Numbered from the stretch's first letter, positions 1 through 9,560 are shown. The stretch: DNA of 64,000 bases from CAVORB01 sp964395315 (GCA_964395315.1 CAYNBI010000004.1:1-64000); one strand, 5' to 3'. Numbers and translations: made by a program. The notes: generated from the sequence alone by a model not told the origin.

Positions 1-1049
<1,049 letters not shown>

Positions 1050-1090
1050 CTGGCCGCGCTCCCGTAATCCTAGTATTTCACTTGGTCTTT

Positions 1091-1118
1091 AATATACGCA
1101 TCCTTCCGCCGCTTTCAA
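1091..1118 (-). promoter_or_regulatory. Probable sigma70 promoter of sufB
   Basis: On the minus strand a -35 box TTGAAA (1118-1113) and a -10 box TATATT (1096-1091) are separated by 16 bases, placing the transcription start near 1083 and leaving a leader of about 35 bases before the sufB ATG. No convincing IscR type 1 site is seen. The base-pair composition around the -10 is AT-rich compared with the flanks. Confidence 0.6.
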
Positions 1119-1248
1119 CACCCTTCTCGTCCTGGATGATGGTTGCCCCAGGAAGGACCTAGCCAGCCACCTCGCTCCACCCGGTGAGAAGGGTCGCGGG
1201 CCGGACAGGGAATCGGCGCAAGAGCTGCCTACCCATCGAAATCATTTT

Positions 1249-1273
1249 GCGAATGCGAATCGTTCGTATTATC
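1249..1273. promoter_or_regulatory. Fur-box-like hexamer array upstream of fbpA
   Basis: The bases read GCGAAT GCGAAT C GTTCGT ATTATC, that is two forward and two reverse hexamers around one central base. This is the arrangement described for Fur sites (GATAAT-type hexamers as F-F-x-R-R). It lies 61 bases before the fbpA start and within the fbpA/sufB intergenic region. Iron repression of the transporter by Fur fits the site; a direct effect on sufB is possible but the site is about 130 bases from its promoter. Confidence 0.6.
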
Positions 1274-1333
1274 ATTAGTTCGCAGATCCCCTCGCACATT
1301 CTTCTGGTCAAGGCAAACACTGGAGGCCCCAAC

Positions 1334-2362
1334 GTGTCGTTAAACGCCCGCCACCTCATCATTTCGGCATTGTCCGCCCTGCTCGCGATACCTGCTGGCG
1401 CTCTCGCGCTCGACGAGGTCAACGTCTACTCGGCACGTCAGGAGGACCTGATCAAGCCGCTGCTCGACCGTTTCACGGACGAGACCGGAATCAAGGTCAA
1501 CCTGGTCACGGGCAAGGCCGACGCGCTGCTCAAACGCCTCGAGAGCGAGGGCATCAACTCTCCCGCCGACCTGCTGATCACAACCGATGCCGGACGGCTT
1601 TACCGGGCCAAGGAGGCGGGCGTGAGCCAACCGGTACAGTCTGCCGTGTTGGACTCGTCCATTCCGGCGAGCTACCGGGACCCCGAAGGTCACTGGTTCG
1701 GTCTCTCGCTGCGCGCCCGCCCGATTCTGTTCGTGCGGGGCGAGCTCGACCCGGCCGAGCTCTCGACCTACGAAGCCTTGGCCGATGCCGAGTGGAAGGG
1801 GCGCATCTGCATCCGCTCGTCGGACAATATCTACAACCAGTCGCTCGTCGCCTCCATGATCGCCGCCAACGGGGCGGAGGCCACCGAGCTCTGGTCACGC
1901 GGGCTGGTGGCAAACCTGGCACGCCCGCCCCAGGGCGGGGACCGCGATCAGATCAAGGCCGCTGCCGCCGGCCAATGCGACATCGCCATCGCCAACACCT
2001 ACTATCTGGCCGGTATGCTGAGCTCCCAAGACGAGGCCGAACGCGCCGCCGCTGAACGCATGGGCGTGTTCTGGCCCAACCAGGACGGCCGCGGGGCCCA
2101 CGTCAACGTGAGCGGCGGCGCTGTCACCAAATCGGCGAAGCACAAGGAGGCCGCCGTCAAGCTCCTGGAGTTTCTCGCCGGAGATGCCTCCCAGCAGTGG
2201 TATGCCGACACCAACGGCGAATATCCGATACGGGCCGATATCCCGGTCAGCCAGACCCTGTCCGCCTGGGGCACGTTCAAGGCAGACGACCTCAACCTTG
2301 CCCGGCTCGGTGAGCTCAACGCGGAGGCCGTGCGCCTGATGGACCGGGCGGGCTGGAAATAG
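1334..2362 (+). CDS. fbpA: Ferric-iron ABC transporter periplasmic binding protein (FbpA/FutA type)
   Basis: A 342-residue extracytoplasmic binding protein. The GTG start at 1334 follows GGAGG with 7 bases of spacing and gives a normal Sec signal peptide with cleavage around ALA-LDEVNVYSARQ. Earlier in-frame starts would add a long non-signal tail. The mature start LDEVNVYSARQEDLIKPLLD and the later QDGRGAHVNVSGGAVTKSA are typical of iron(III)-binding proteins of the FbpA/FutA family. It would capture Fe3+ in the periplasm and hand it to the FbpB permease encoded next. A Fur-box-like site lies upstream and an intrinsic terminator follows, so part of the transcripts probably end here and favour binding protein over permease. 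Confidence 0.9.
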   Translation: MSLNARHLIISALSALLAIPAGALALDEVNVYSARQEDLIKPLLDRFTDETGIKVNLVTGKADALLKRLESEGINSPADLLITTDAGRLYRAKEAGVSQPVQSAVLDSSIPASYRDPEGHWFGLSLRARPILFVRGELDPAELSTYEALADAEWKGRICIRSSDNIYNQSLVASMIAANGAEATELWSRGLVANLARPPQGGDRDQIKAAAAGQCDIAIANTYYLAGMLSSQDEAERAAAERMGVFWPNQDGRGAHVNVSGGAVTKSAKHKEAAVKLLEFLAGDASQQWYADTNGEYPIRADIPVSQTLSAWGTFKADDLNLARLGELNAEAVRLMDRAGWK

Positions 2363-2392
2363 ACGAAACCCGCATCCGACGGTGATAATTGC

Positions 2393-2422
2393 CGCTCTCC
2401 GTTGCAGGAGAGCGATTTTTTT
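2393..2422 (+). terminator. Intrinsic terminator between fbpA and fbpB
   Basis: A perfect 8-bp stem CGCTCTCC / GGAGAGCG with a 6-base loop is followed by ATTTTTTTT. It sits 30 bases after the fbpA stop and 150 bases before the permease start, so it probably acts as an attenuating terminator inside the operon. Confidence 0.85.
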
Positions 2423-2571
2423 CTGCGCAGTCCTCCTTTCGCCGGACGTTTCACCCGATCAACGCCCATGCCCCTCGCCACAACCATGCGCGGTCACATG
2501 CCAGGAGGCCATCCGTTTCCTTCAGATGCGGCTCGCGTCCGCGCGCTCCAGCCCGACCCAAAGATCCGAAC

Positions 2572-4236
2572 ATGCCGCCGCTGCGCCTCATGACCATTCG
2601 CCGCGCCGGTGGCGCATGGGGCTTCGGTATCACCGCGGTGGCGCTCCTGTTGGCGCTCCCGGTACTGGTCGTGATGGCCTTCGTCCTGGTACCGGCGGGA
2701 GAGGCATGGCATCACCTGGCGGAAACGGTGCTGGCGGACTATGTCATCAACTCCCTGCTGCTCATGCTAGGCGTGGCGCTCGGCACCCTGATCGGCGGCG
2801 TCGGCACCGCCTGGCTGACGAGCATGTGCCAGTTTCCCGCACGCGCCTGGTTCGAGTGGTCGCTGCTACTGCCCATGGCCATGCCCGCCTACATCATCGC
2901 CTACACCTACACCGGGATGCTGGACTTCGCGGGGCCGGTTCAAACCGCCCTGCGCGGTTGGACCGGCTGGGGTTACGGGGACTACTGGTTTCCGCAGATA
3001 CGATCACTCCCGGGCGCGGCCGTCATGCTCTCCCTGGTGCTCTATCCCTACGTCTACCTGCTCTCCCGCGCCGCCTTCCTCGGGCAATCCCTGTGTGTGC
3101 TGGACGTGAGCCGCACCCTCGGCAACGGGCCCTGGAAGACCTTTTTTTCTGTCGCCCTGCCCCTCGCCAGACCGGCCATCGTCGCAGGCCTGTCGCTCGC
3201 GCTGATGGAGACCCTGGCCGACTACGGTACGGTGCAGTACTTCGGTGTCGCGACCTTCACCACGGGTATCTTCCGCACCTGGTTCGGGCTGGACAACGCC
3301 GCGGCCGCGGCCCAGCTCTCGGCCCTCCTTCTCGGATTCGTGTTCGTGCTGATCGCCGTCGAACGGCTTTCGCGGCGCAGCGCCCGCTACCACGACACCA
3401 GCCAGCGCAGGCAGGACATCCGTCGCCTACGGCTTCGCGGTTGGCGCGCGGCAGCGGCCGTCACCTTCTGCCTCGTCCCGCTCTGCTTCGGGTTTCTGCT
3501 GCCATCCGGACAGCTCGCGCTCTGGGCATTCACCGTCGCCACGACACAGTTCGATGCGGACTTTCTGCGGCTCGTCCTGAACAGCCTGGAGCTGGCGGCA
3601 GCCGCGTCTGTTCTCGCCTTGCTGCTCGCGCTGTTGCTGGGCTACGGGCGGCGCCTGCACCCGAGCAAGCCGGTATCCGTTTCCGTGCGTGCCGCGGGCA
3701 TGGGCTACGCGGTACCGGGTACGGTCATCGCCATCGGCGTGATCATCCCTTTCGCGTGGTTCGACAATACCCTGGATGCCTGGATGCGAGCGCAATTCGG
3801 GGTCTCGACCGGCCTGCTCCTGAGCGGAACGATCACCGCGCTGCTGTTCGCGTATCTGGTCCGATTCCTCGCCGTTTCGCTGCAAACGGTGGAGAGCGGG
3901 CTCTCCAAGGTCAAGCCGACCATGGACGAGGTCGCCCGTTCTCTGGGCGCCCGGCCCGCCTTGGTGCTCGCCCGCGTGCATGTGCCAATTCTGCGCGGCA
4001 GCTTGCTGACGGCGTTGCTCCTGGTGTTCGTCGACGTGCTCAAGGAGTTGCCGGCGACACTCATCCTGCGGCCGTTCAACTTCAACACGCTCGCCGTGCG
4101 GGCCTACGAGCTGGCCTCTGACGAGCGTCTCGCCGACTCGGCCCCGGCGGCACTCACCATCGTGGTCGCTGGACTGCTGCCGGTGATTCTTCTCAGCCGA
4201 TCCATCACCAGGACACGCTATGCCCAGACAGCTTGA
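2572..4236 (+). CDS. fbpB: Iron(III) ABC transporter permease, fused two-domain type (FbpB)
   Basis: A 554-residue inner-membrane permease that fuses two binding-protein-dependent permease domains, as FbpB does. Each half has about six hydrophobic segments. Each carries an EAA-type loop for ATPase docking: SRTLGNGPWKTFFSVALPLA in the first half and ARSLGARPALVLARVHVPIL in the second. The frame is open further upstream from 2389, but that stretch is arginine-rich without hydrophobic content, so ATG 2572 (or ATG 2590) is preferred. It ends overlapping fbpC by 17 bases, which indicates translational coupling. Substrate assignment rests on the adjacent FbpA-type binding protein. Confidence 0.88.
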   Translation: MPPLRLMTIRRAGGAWGFGITAVALLLALPVLVVMAFVLVPAGEAWHHLAETVLADYVINSLLLMLGVALGTLIGGVGTAWLTSMCQFPARAWFEWSLLLPMAMPAYIIAYTYTGMLDFAGPVQTALRGWTGWGYGDYWFPQIRSLPGAAVMLSLVLYPYVYLLSRAAFLGQSLCVLDVSRTLGNGPWKTFFSVALPLARPAIVAGLSLALMETLADYGTVQYFGVATFTTGIFRTWFGLDNAAAAAQLSALLLGFVFVLIAVERLSRRSARYHDTSQRRQDIRRLRLRGWRAAAAVTFCLVPLCFGFLLPSGQLALWAFTVATTQFDADFLRLVLNSLELAAAASVLALLLALLLGYGRRLHPSKPVSVSVRAAGMGYAVPGTVIAIGVIIPFAWFDNTLDAWMRAQFGVSTGLLLSGTITALLFAYLVRFLAVSLQTVESGLSKVKPTMDEVARSLGARPALVLARVHVPILRGSLLTALLLVFVDVLKELPATLILRPFNFNTLAVRAYELASDERLADSAPAALTIVVAGLLPVILLSRSITRTRYAQTA

Positions 4237-5314
4237 AGTAAAAGACGTCTCGGTGGCCTACGGAGACTCCACCGTAGTGCGGGACGTGAGCCTCCAACTC
4301 GAACAAGGCGCGATCGGCTGCTTCCTGGGACCGAGCGGATGCGGCAAGACCACCCTGCTGCGGGCCATCGCCGGCTTCGAGCCAGTCGCCTCGGGCGAGA
4401 TTCGTCTTCACGGCAAGCTGGTCTCCCGGCCGGGGGAGACGCTCGCACCGGAGAGCCGCCGCGTGGGCATGGTCTTTCAGGACTTCGCCTTGTTTCCTCA
4501 TCTCAACGTCGAGCGCAACATCGGCTTCGGTCTGCGCTCATCGCCCAGGAGGGAGCGAAGTCAGCGCGTGGAAGAGCTTCTCTCTCTGGTCGGTATGGCC
4601 CACGCGCGCAAGCAGTACCCGCACCAGCTCTCAGGCGGCCAGCAGCAGCGCGTTGCATTGGCGCGCGCCATGGCCCCGCGCCCGGACATCCTGCTCCTGG
4701 ACGAGCCCTTCTCGAGCATGGATGCGGAATTGCGCGAGCAGCTCGCACGGGAGGTGCGGGCCATGCTCAAGCAGGACGAGATCACGGCCATCCTGGTCAC
4801 GCACGATCAGCTCGAGGCCTTCGCCATGGCGGATCAGATCGCGGTGCTCGCCGACGGGCGCATCCGTCAGTGGGGCAGCGGCTTCAGGCTCTACCATGAG
4901 CCGGCCGACCGTTTCGTGGCGGACTTCATCGGCCAGGGCGTCATGCTCGCGGGGCGCGTGATCGACGATCTCCAGGTCGAGACCGAGCTTGGTGTCCTGG
5001 CAGGCCGCGCACCGCATGGACTCACCGCGGGTCGCGGGGTCGAGATCCTGCTGCGCCCGGACGATGTGCTGCACGACGATGCCAGCCCGATGAAGGCACA
5101 GGTGGTGGCGCGCGCCTTTCGCGGTGCAGAGTACCTCTACACGCTGCGCTTACCCAGCGGAACCCGCATCCTGTGTCTCGTCCAGAGCCACCACGATCAC
5201 GCCTTGGGGGAGATGATCGGCATTCGGCCGGCGCTCGAACACCTGGTCGCTTTCCCGATCGATCTTCCTCAGGAAGTGCCGGATGCGGACACGCCATCGC
5301 TGATCGCACGCTGA
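4220..5314 (+). CDS. fbpC: Iron(III) ABC transporter ATP-binding protein (FbpC)
   Basis: A 364-residue ABC ATPase. Walker A is GPSGCGKT (37-44), the signature LSGGQ is at 137-141, and Walker B LLLDEP follows near 158-163. The C-terminal third matches the regulatory TOBE-type domain of sugar/iron importers. It would power uptake through FbpB at the cytoplasmic face of the inner membrane. The start overlaps the end of the permease gene. No obvious terminator follows before the next gene, which begins 181 bases downstream and is not related to iron. Confidence 0.92.
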   Translation: MPRQLEVKDVSVAYGDSTVVRDVSLQLEQGAIGCFLGPSGCGKTTLLRAIAGFEPVASGEIRLHGKLVSRPGETLAPESRRVGMVFQDFALFPHLNVERNIGFGLRSSPRRERSQRVEELLSLVGMAHARKQYPHQLSGGQQQRVALARAMAPRPDILLLDEPFSSMDAELREQLAREVRAMLKQDEITAILVTHDQLEAFAMADQIAVLADGRIRQWGSGFRLYHEPADRFVADFIGQGVMLAGRVIDDLQVETELGVLAGRAPHGLTAGRGVEILLRPDDVLHDDASPMKAQVVARAFRGAEYLYTLRLPSGTRILCLVQSHHDHALGEMIGIRPALEHLVAFPIDLPQEVPDADTPSLIAR

Positions 5315-5431
5315 CGCCTCGAAATACCTGAGTCGGGCGGGCTGCCGGGGGTGCGACTTTCCGTAGCGGCCAGCTCGGGCCGCGACTCTCGATCTCCCCT
5401 AGCTTGTGTGGCACTGGTTCCGCGTTTCCAC

Positions 5432-5446
5432 CCCATAACTTATGGG
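5432..5446. promoter_or_regulatory. Perfect 7-1-7 palindrome upstream of the EpsL-like gene
   Basis: CCCATAA C TTATGGG is a perfect inverted repeat in an AT-rich pocket, 50 bases before the GTG start of the outer-membrane protein gene. It has the size of a dimeric repressor operator. No regulator is encoded next to it, so the protein that binds is unknown. Right after it lies an 8-codon frame (ATG 5452, MKKSRFLK, TAA) that could be a leader peptide or chance. Confidence 0.35.
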
Positions 5447-5495
5447 TTATCATGAAAAAATCGCGTTTCCTGAAATAACATAGGACCTCATTCAA

Positions 5496-6779
5496 GTGGA
5501 CCGCCACAACTGTACGCCGCTACTCGATCTCGGCACCAGAGGGTTCAGCGCAGCGGCCGCCTGCCGGAGTGCGCTTCGGCGTTCTCCTGTCTCTATACGG
5601 AATTCGCGGCCGCGCATTGGGAGAACGGTGGCTTTGTCCCTGATGGTCATGCTCAGCGCCGGCCTCTCCGAGGCGCAGGCGGATCAGTGGCTGGAAACGG
5701 TGAGGGGGATTCACCCGTATGCGGCTGTCAGCGTTGCCACCGACTCCAACCTGCTTCGCAATCCGGATTTTCTAGACGACGACTCGGACCAGTACGTCAC
5801 CCTCGAGGCCGGCTTCGATACCGAACTGCGCCTCAGCCGTCAGCGCTTTCTGATCGACGGTCGCATCTACCGCACCAACTACGACCGTTTCAGCGAGTTC
5901 GATCACACCGGCGGCGACGCGCGGTTGCTTTGGAACTGGGTTGCGGGAAGCCTTTGGGAAGGCACCCTGGGCTACTCCTACGACCGCTCGCTGCGCGACT
6001 TCACAACCGAGCTCGTTCCGACCAACGATATGCGGAATCGGAATAAGGTCTTCGGTAGCGCGAACCGTTGGCTTACGCCCCGTTGGCGCATGGGTGCGCA
6101 AATCGATTGGTCCGACATCTCCTTTACTGAGAACGATTTCCTGAACAAGCAGGTATTCGGATTGGGTGCAAACGTCGACTACGTCAGCAAGGCGAGCAAC
6201 TCGGTCGGATTCAAGGTAGCCGCATCATCTTCGGAGTTCACCAACCGCGATAATCGCGATTACGACGATTTTGCGCTGGGTCCCACGGCGGATTGGAAGG
6301 TGACCGGAAAAACCCGAATCAAGGCCGATCTTGGTTATGAGACCAGGAGGTACGACGACTTGACGGATAAGGACTTCGACGGATTCGTGGGCCGGGTTCG
6401 GGCAATCTGGCAAGCGACAGGAAAAACCAGCGTAGAGGCACAGGTATACCGTGACCTGAGCAATTTCGAGGACGAGATCGCCGACTATGCAATCGTCGAC
6501 GGCGTAAGCCTCGCTCCGCAGTGGAACATCACGCCGAAGACCAGCCTTCGCGCCCTCGCAAGTTACGAGAGGAGAGATTTCCAGGACGCCGCCAGTACGA
6601 TATCGGTGCTCTCGGACAGGGTAGATCGGGTCGGAACCTTGGGTCTCTCGCTCGGCTGGCAACCGCGCAGGAACATCCTGCTGTCGCTTGATTTCGAAGC
6701 CGGGTCCCGTGATTCGAACAGGGCGATCCGAGACTACGACTACCGCTCTCTGCAAGCCGGCATCAAGGTCGGTCTCTGA
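5496..6779 (+). CDS. EpsL-like outer-membrane beta-barrel protein (exopolysaccharide/exosortase-associated family)
   Basis: A 427-residue protein with an N-terminal hydrophobic signal segment (around residues 45-62, ending near SEAQA) and then repeated alternating amphipathic strands rich in aromatic and charged residues, ending in a barrel-like terminus (SLQAGIKVGL). Segments such as YAAVSVATDSNLLRNPD and the paired 'TGKTRIKADLGYE' / 'TGKTSVEAQVYRD' repeats resemble the EpsL family linked to exopolysaccharide export in exosortase bacteria. GTG 5496 is the furthest start; GTG 5628 would give a shorter signal peptide and is equally possible. No polysaccharide genes are adjacent, so the gene stands alone here. 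The family call is from pattern recognition only. Confidence 0.65.
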   Translation: MDRHNCTPLLDLGTRGFSAAAACRSALRRSPVSIRNSRPRIGRTVALSLMVMLSAGLSEAQADQWLETVRGIHPYAAVSVATDSNLLRNPDFLDDDSDQYVTLEAGFDTELRLSRQRFLIDGRIYRTNYDRFSEFDHTGGDARLLWNWVAGSLWEGTLGYSYDRSLRDFTTELVPTNDMRNRNKVFGSANRWLTPRWRMGAQIDWSDISFTENDFLNKQVFGLGANVDYVSKASNSVGFKVAASSSEFTNRDNRDYDDFALGPTADWKVTGKTRIKADLGYETRRYDDLTDKDFDGFVGRVRAIWQATGKTSVEAQVYRDLSNFEDEIADYAIVDGVSLAPQWNITPKTSLRALASYERRDFQDAASTISVLSDRVDRVGTLGLSLGWQPRRNILLSLDFEAGSRDSNRAIRDYDYRSLQAGIKVGL

Positions 6780-6823
6780 CGCAGAATCCAGTCATACGAA
6801 ACCGGCCAGGGGCTCAAGCGACT

Positions 6824-7282
6824 TCAACCAGGGCTGCCAGTTGGCTCAGCCGTTCGCGCGGGCCCGTCATGGCATTCGAGATGGCCGTCGACGGGTTCGA
6901 CCCTCTCCCGGATCCCACCAAGGCGCGACGCCCAAGCGCTGCAGGATCGCATCCTCCACCGGCGCCCAGCCGTGCTGACGAATCCCTGACCATGGTGCAA
7001 GGAGATCCCCGACTCGTCTTTCGGGTCAGGACTGGTTATTGCCGCAATCTCAGGTACGAACAGATGGATCAAGATCAGCAGCATGGGTATGGTCATCCCG
7101 TAGAAGCGCACCATCCGGCGGATACTGGAGTTGGCATCGGCCAGTTTCACGAAGTGATCGATCACCACGCGGCCCTCAAGCGCCATCATCGCCGCAGCAC
7201 TGATCGCGATCCGGAGACCTGACTCCGCGGTCTGTTTGAGTGCCGATCCCGTCAGGGCCAGAGTGATCAGCACAAGCCACAC
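6824..7282 (-). pseudogene. Haem-copper oxidase subunit IV / NorF-like remnant
   Basis: The first 80 codons encode three hydrophobic segments with the phrase ALEGRVVIDHFVKL, which is typical of the prokaryotic cytochrome oxidase subunit IV family (NorF and relatives; usually 90-110 residues). The start can only be GTG 7282, without a Shine-Dalgarno sequence, and after IHLFVPEIAA the reading runs about 70 residues into sequence with no hydrophobic or family character, suggesting the original stop is lost. The broken subunit III piece lies immediately upstream on the same strand, as in intact operons of this type. Most likely a decayed gene. Confidence 0.55.
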
Positions 7283-7394
7283 GAGAGCGAGCTTACGCGA
7301 AGCACCCGAGAGGTCACCGCATCAACGAAGGATGTACACGATCGGGAGAATCATAACCCGCGCCGAATCCGTGGCATGCCAGAAGCTGGCTAAG

Positions 7395-7559
7395 GCAACC
7401 AGGCCAGCACGATCGTTTGACGAGTAGCCGCCCGGGCGCGTGCCAGAAAATGACCGAGGTCTGGCCCAGCAAGCCCCAGCTCACATGCACCAGATGATCG
7501 AAGCTGAGGTAATAGTTCGCCATCTGGAAGACGTCGCCCGCGCCGTCCAGCCCTTTCGC
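7395..7559 (-). pseudogene. Haem-copper oxidase subunit III (NorE-like) C-terminal fragment
   Basis: After an in-frame TAG at 7560-7562, the minus strand reads AKGLDGAGDVFQMANYYLSF followed by DHLVHVSWGLLGQTSVIFWH. This matches the last helices of subunit III-type proteins (the aromatic-rich helix before a conserved H-V-x-x-G-L turn). No N-terminal part of the protein can be found in any frame up to the DUF2189 gene. The piece is therefore a truncated remnant. It lies just upstream of the subunit IV-like remnant, preserving the gene order III-IV. Confidence 0.6.
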
Positions 7560-7641
7560 CTACGTCCGGCTTGTCTGAGCCGGCCGCTCGGAACGCGAGC
7601 CCTGTGGACCTGGTTGCACACCATTATCGGGAGCGCCTCGC

Positions 7642-8442
7642 TCACCCAGTCGGCGCGTCTAGGGCGGGCGGAAAAACAAAGCGGTAGAGCGCGAAGCTGG
7701 CGTAGGCGAGAACCGGCAGCGTCACCAACAGCAATGGCAGTACCAGGATGGAGAGCAGCGTTGTCCCCGTCAGCACCGCGCCCCACACGACGCTGGTCGA
7801 AAAACTTCCGAATACCGCCCGCACGCTGGAGTGGATTGCCTGAACCGGGTTGGCGCGTCCCTCATACAGAAGCGGAACTGAGAAGGCGGAGATCGCGAAG
7901 ATGATGAGCGCCAGCACCGAGCCCATGAGCGCACCCCAGAGCTCGAAGCTGACGATGTGTCGCTCGGGCCGAATCAGCCAAGGTAGATCGTAGGGCAGGT
8001 GCTCGGCGCCGATCATGAAGGCGTAAAGTACCGCGGCATCGGTGATCCAGGTCACGAACAGGAAGCTGCAGACCACAGCGACCATCCAGAGACCGGCGGG
8101 AGCACGCACGAAAGCGGCGAATGCATCCAGGATGTTCGGTCGGTGGCCCTGAACAGAGAGCGTCGCGAGCCGGAAAAAACCGGTCAGCAGCGCTGGCCCC
8201 ACCAGCATGAAGCCGCCTGCAAACGGCAAGGCCATCGGGGAGAGGCCAAGGTGGCCCACCGTGGCGAGCAGCATCAGACCGATCAGGGCAAACAGGCTGG
8301 CAAACGCCATGCTGGCGGCCGGGACCGAGCGGAACGTTCGCCAACCCGAACGCAAGGCATCGTGGATATCTGACATCGCGAACTTCCGCGGCGGTATCGC
8401 ATCGACAAGGGAGGGAACCTCTACGGCCGACGGTCTGCTCAT
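7642..8442 (-). CDS. DUF2189 family integral membrane protein
   Basis: A 266-residue protein with about six hydrophobic segments. The N-terminal PRKFAMSDIHDALRSGWRTF resembles the cytoplasmic lead-in of DUF2189 proteins, and later motifs (SFELWGALMGSVLALIIFAI; ISAFSVPLLYEGRANPVQAI) are also family-like. ATG 8442 keeps this lead-in; a longer frame from 8547 adds no conserved sequence. Function of the family is unknown. It is intact and stands upstream of the decayed oxidase pieces on the same strand. In other proteobacteria DUF2189 genes are often near cytochrome oxidase genes, so the neighbourhood may be an old respiratory cluster. Confidence 0.8.
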   Translation of the reverse strand: MSRPSAVEVPSLVDAIPPRKFAMSDIHDALRSGWRTFRSVPAASMAFASLFALIGLMLLATVGHLGLSPMALPFAGGFMLVGPALLTGFFRLATLSVQGHRPNILDAFAAFVRAPAGLWMVAVVCSFLFVTWITDAAVLYAFMIGAEHLPYDLPWLIRPERHIVSFELWGALMGSVLALIIFAISAFSVPLLYEGRANPVQAIHSSVRAVFGSFSTSVVWGAVLTGTTLLSILVLPLLLVTLPVLAYASFALYRFVFPPALDAPTG

Positions 8443-8658
8443 GGCGCAGAAGTGTAGCTTAGGCGAGCGGTTTCTCGGACCGGATGTGGAACGACCGTTC
8501 ACCGCAATGACGTCCAGACCCAAGAGACGATCGCGACCGGGAATCATCGCATGAGTCGTGGGGCGCCTGGGCAGATAGCATCGCGATCACCCCGGATCAT
8601 GTCCGTAAGTATGGCCTCCGCGCTCGAATCGCGCCGCAGTCGCCCACCGGTCTTCGAT

Positions 8659-8687
8659 TTGACGCACATCTACGCGACACCTACAAT
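8659..8687 (+). promoter_or_regulatory. Sigma70 promoter of tRNA-Val
   Basis: TTGACG (8659-8664) and TACAAT (8682-8687) are spaced by 17 bases, and the tRNA begins 12 bases after the -10 box. Both boxes are one or two bases from consensus. Confidence 0.8.
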
Positions 8688-8699
8688 GCCGTCCTTTCC

Positions 8700-8774
8700 G
8701 GGCGCATAGCTCAGTGGGAGAGCACTGTCTTCACACGGCAGGGGTCGCTGGTTCGAACCCAGCTGCGCCCACCA
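8700..8774 (+). tRNA. tRNA-Val (anticodon CAC)
   Basis: The 75 bases fold as a complete cloverleaf. The acceptor stem is GGGCGCA / TGCGCCC and the D-arm is GCTC/GAGC. The anticodon stem is CTGTC/GGCAG with loop TTCACAC (anticodon CAC, reads GTG). The T-arm is GCTGG/CCAGC with loop TTCGAAC, and the 3' ACCA is encoded. A decayed integrase gene lies just beyond the 3' end and points toward it, so this tRNA is a likely old integration site. Confidence 0.95.
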
Positions 8775-8789
8775 AATTCCCAAGTAGAT

Positions 8790-9560
8790 TCAGTCTGTTA
8801 TCGTCGGATTTTCTAAGCCCTCGTCGCCCATTTCGGGCGGCGTGAAACCTAAACGTGAAACCGCTCCCCCTTTCGGAGTGCGTTCCAACACCGCTACGGC
8901 ATCCGCCAGATCCGCTGCCGTGAGATGCGCGTAGACCCCTCGGTAACCGTGATTTCCGAGTGCCCCATCAGTTCCCACACGCGTCGGATATCCACCCGAG
9001 CCTGAACCAGCCAGCTCCCAAACGTACGCCGCAGATCGTGCGGATGGACGTCCTTCAGACCTGCCCGCTCGACGGCCAGCGTGAAACCCTTTTCACGCTG
9101 GCGATCCTGACTACTTTCTTCTTACAGAACTCCCACGGCGACTCCGGGCAATTCAACGCTCGGAATCGCGCTGGCGACGCGATCGCGGCACGGGCCTCCA
9201 GATTCAGAGGAACACTTCCTACCTTGCCGTTCTTATGATGCTCCGCATCGAGGTAGATCAGATTCAGTTCACAATCTACCTGGCTCCATTCCAACTCCAG
9301 CATCTCGCCCAGTCGCATGCCCGTGTTCAGTCCTCGACGGACAAAATCCACCAGGTGCGGCGCACTGCCGCCCTCGCCCGCCGCCCTACAGGGCCCAGCG
9401 GTCTCTGGGCGGGTTAGCCAACGATCGCGACCTGCCGATTCTCGTTGACGTCGTCCTCGGAATGGGTTTGGAACGTCCCATTACAGCTCCCGGCGCGCCC
9501 AATTCAAGGCTGCGGACATCAATCCGACTGACTTATTCACGGTTCCTGGCTGAGCCCCCT
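8790..9560 (-). pseudogene. Decayed tyrosine recombinase (phage/island integrase) next to tRNA-Val
   Basis: Three frames on the minus strand together give an integrase core. From 9540 the reading is VNKSVGLMSAALNWARREL, an in-frame TAA, then WDVPNPF and GLNTGMRLGEMLELEW with the first catalytic Arg. A shift near 9090 gives LKDVHPHDLRRTFGSWLVQA (His and second Arg) and ELMGHSEITVTE (His). Another shift gives GVYAHLTAADLADAVAVLER with the nucleophile Tyr. All catalytic positions are still recognisable, but at least one nonsense and two frameshift mutations and a missing N-terminal domain rule out activity. Position and orientation beside a tRNA 3' end are those of an integrative element. Confidence 0.85.

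Noticed and set aside
1050..1090. Possible IscR site upstream of sufB (CCAAGTGAAATACTAGG on the minus strand)
   Set aside because: Spacing and key bases do not match type 1 or type 2 IscR consensus well enough to report it.
5600..5613. GAATTCGCGGCCGC, identical to a common EcoRI-NotI cloning adaptor
   Set aside because: It lies inside the continuous frame of the EpsL-like protein just before its signal segment, with no other vector sequence around it. In a GC-rich genome this is best taken as chance.
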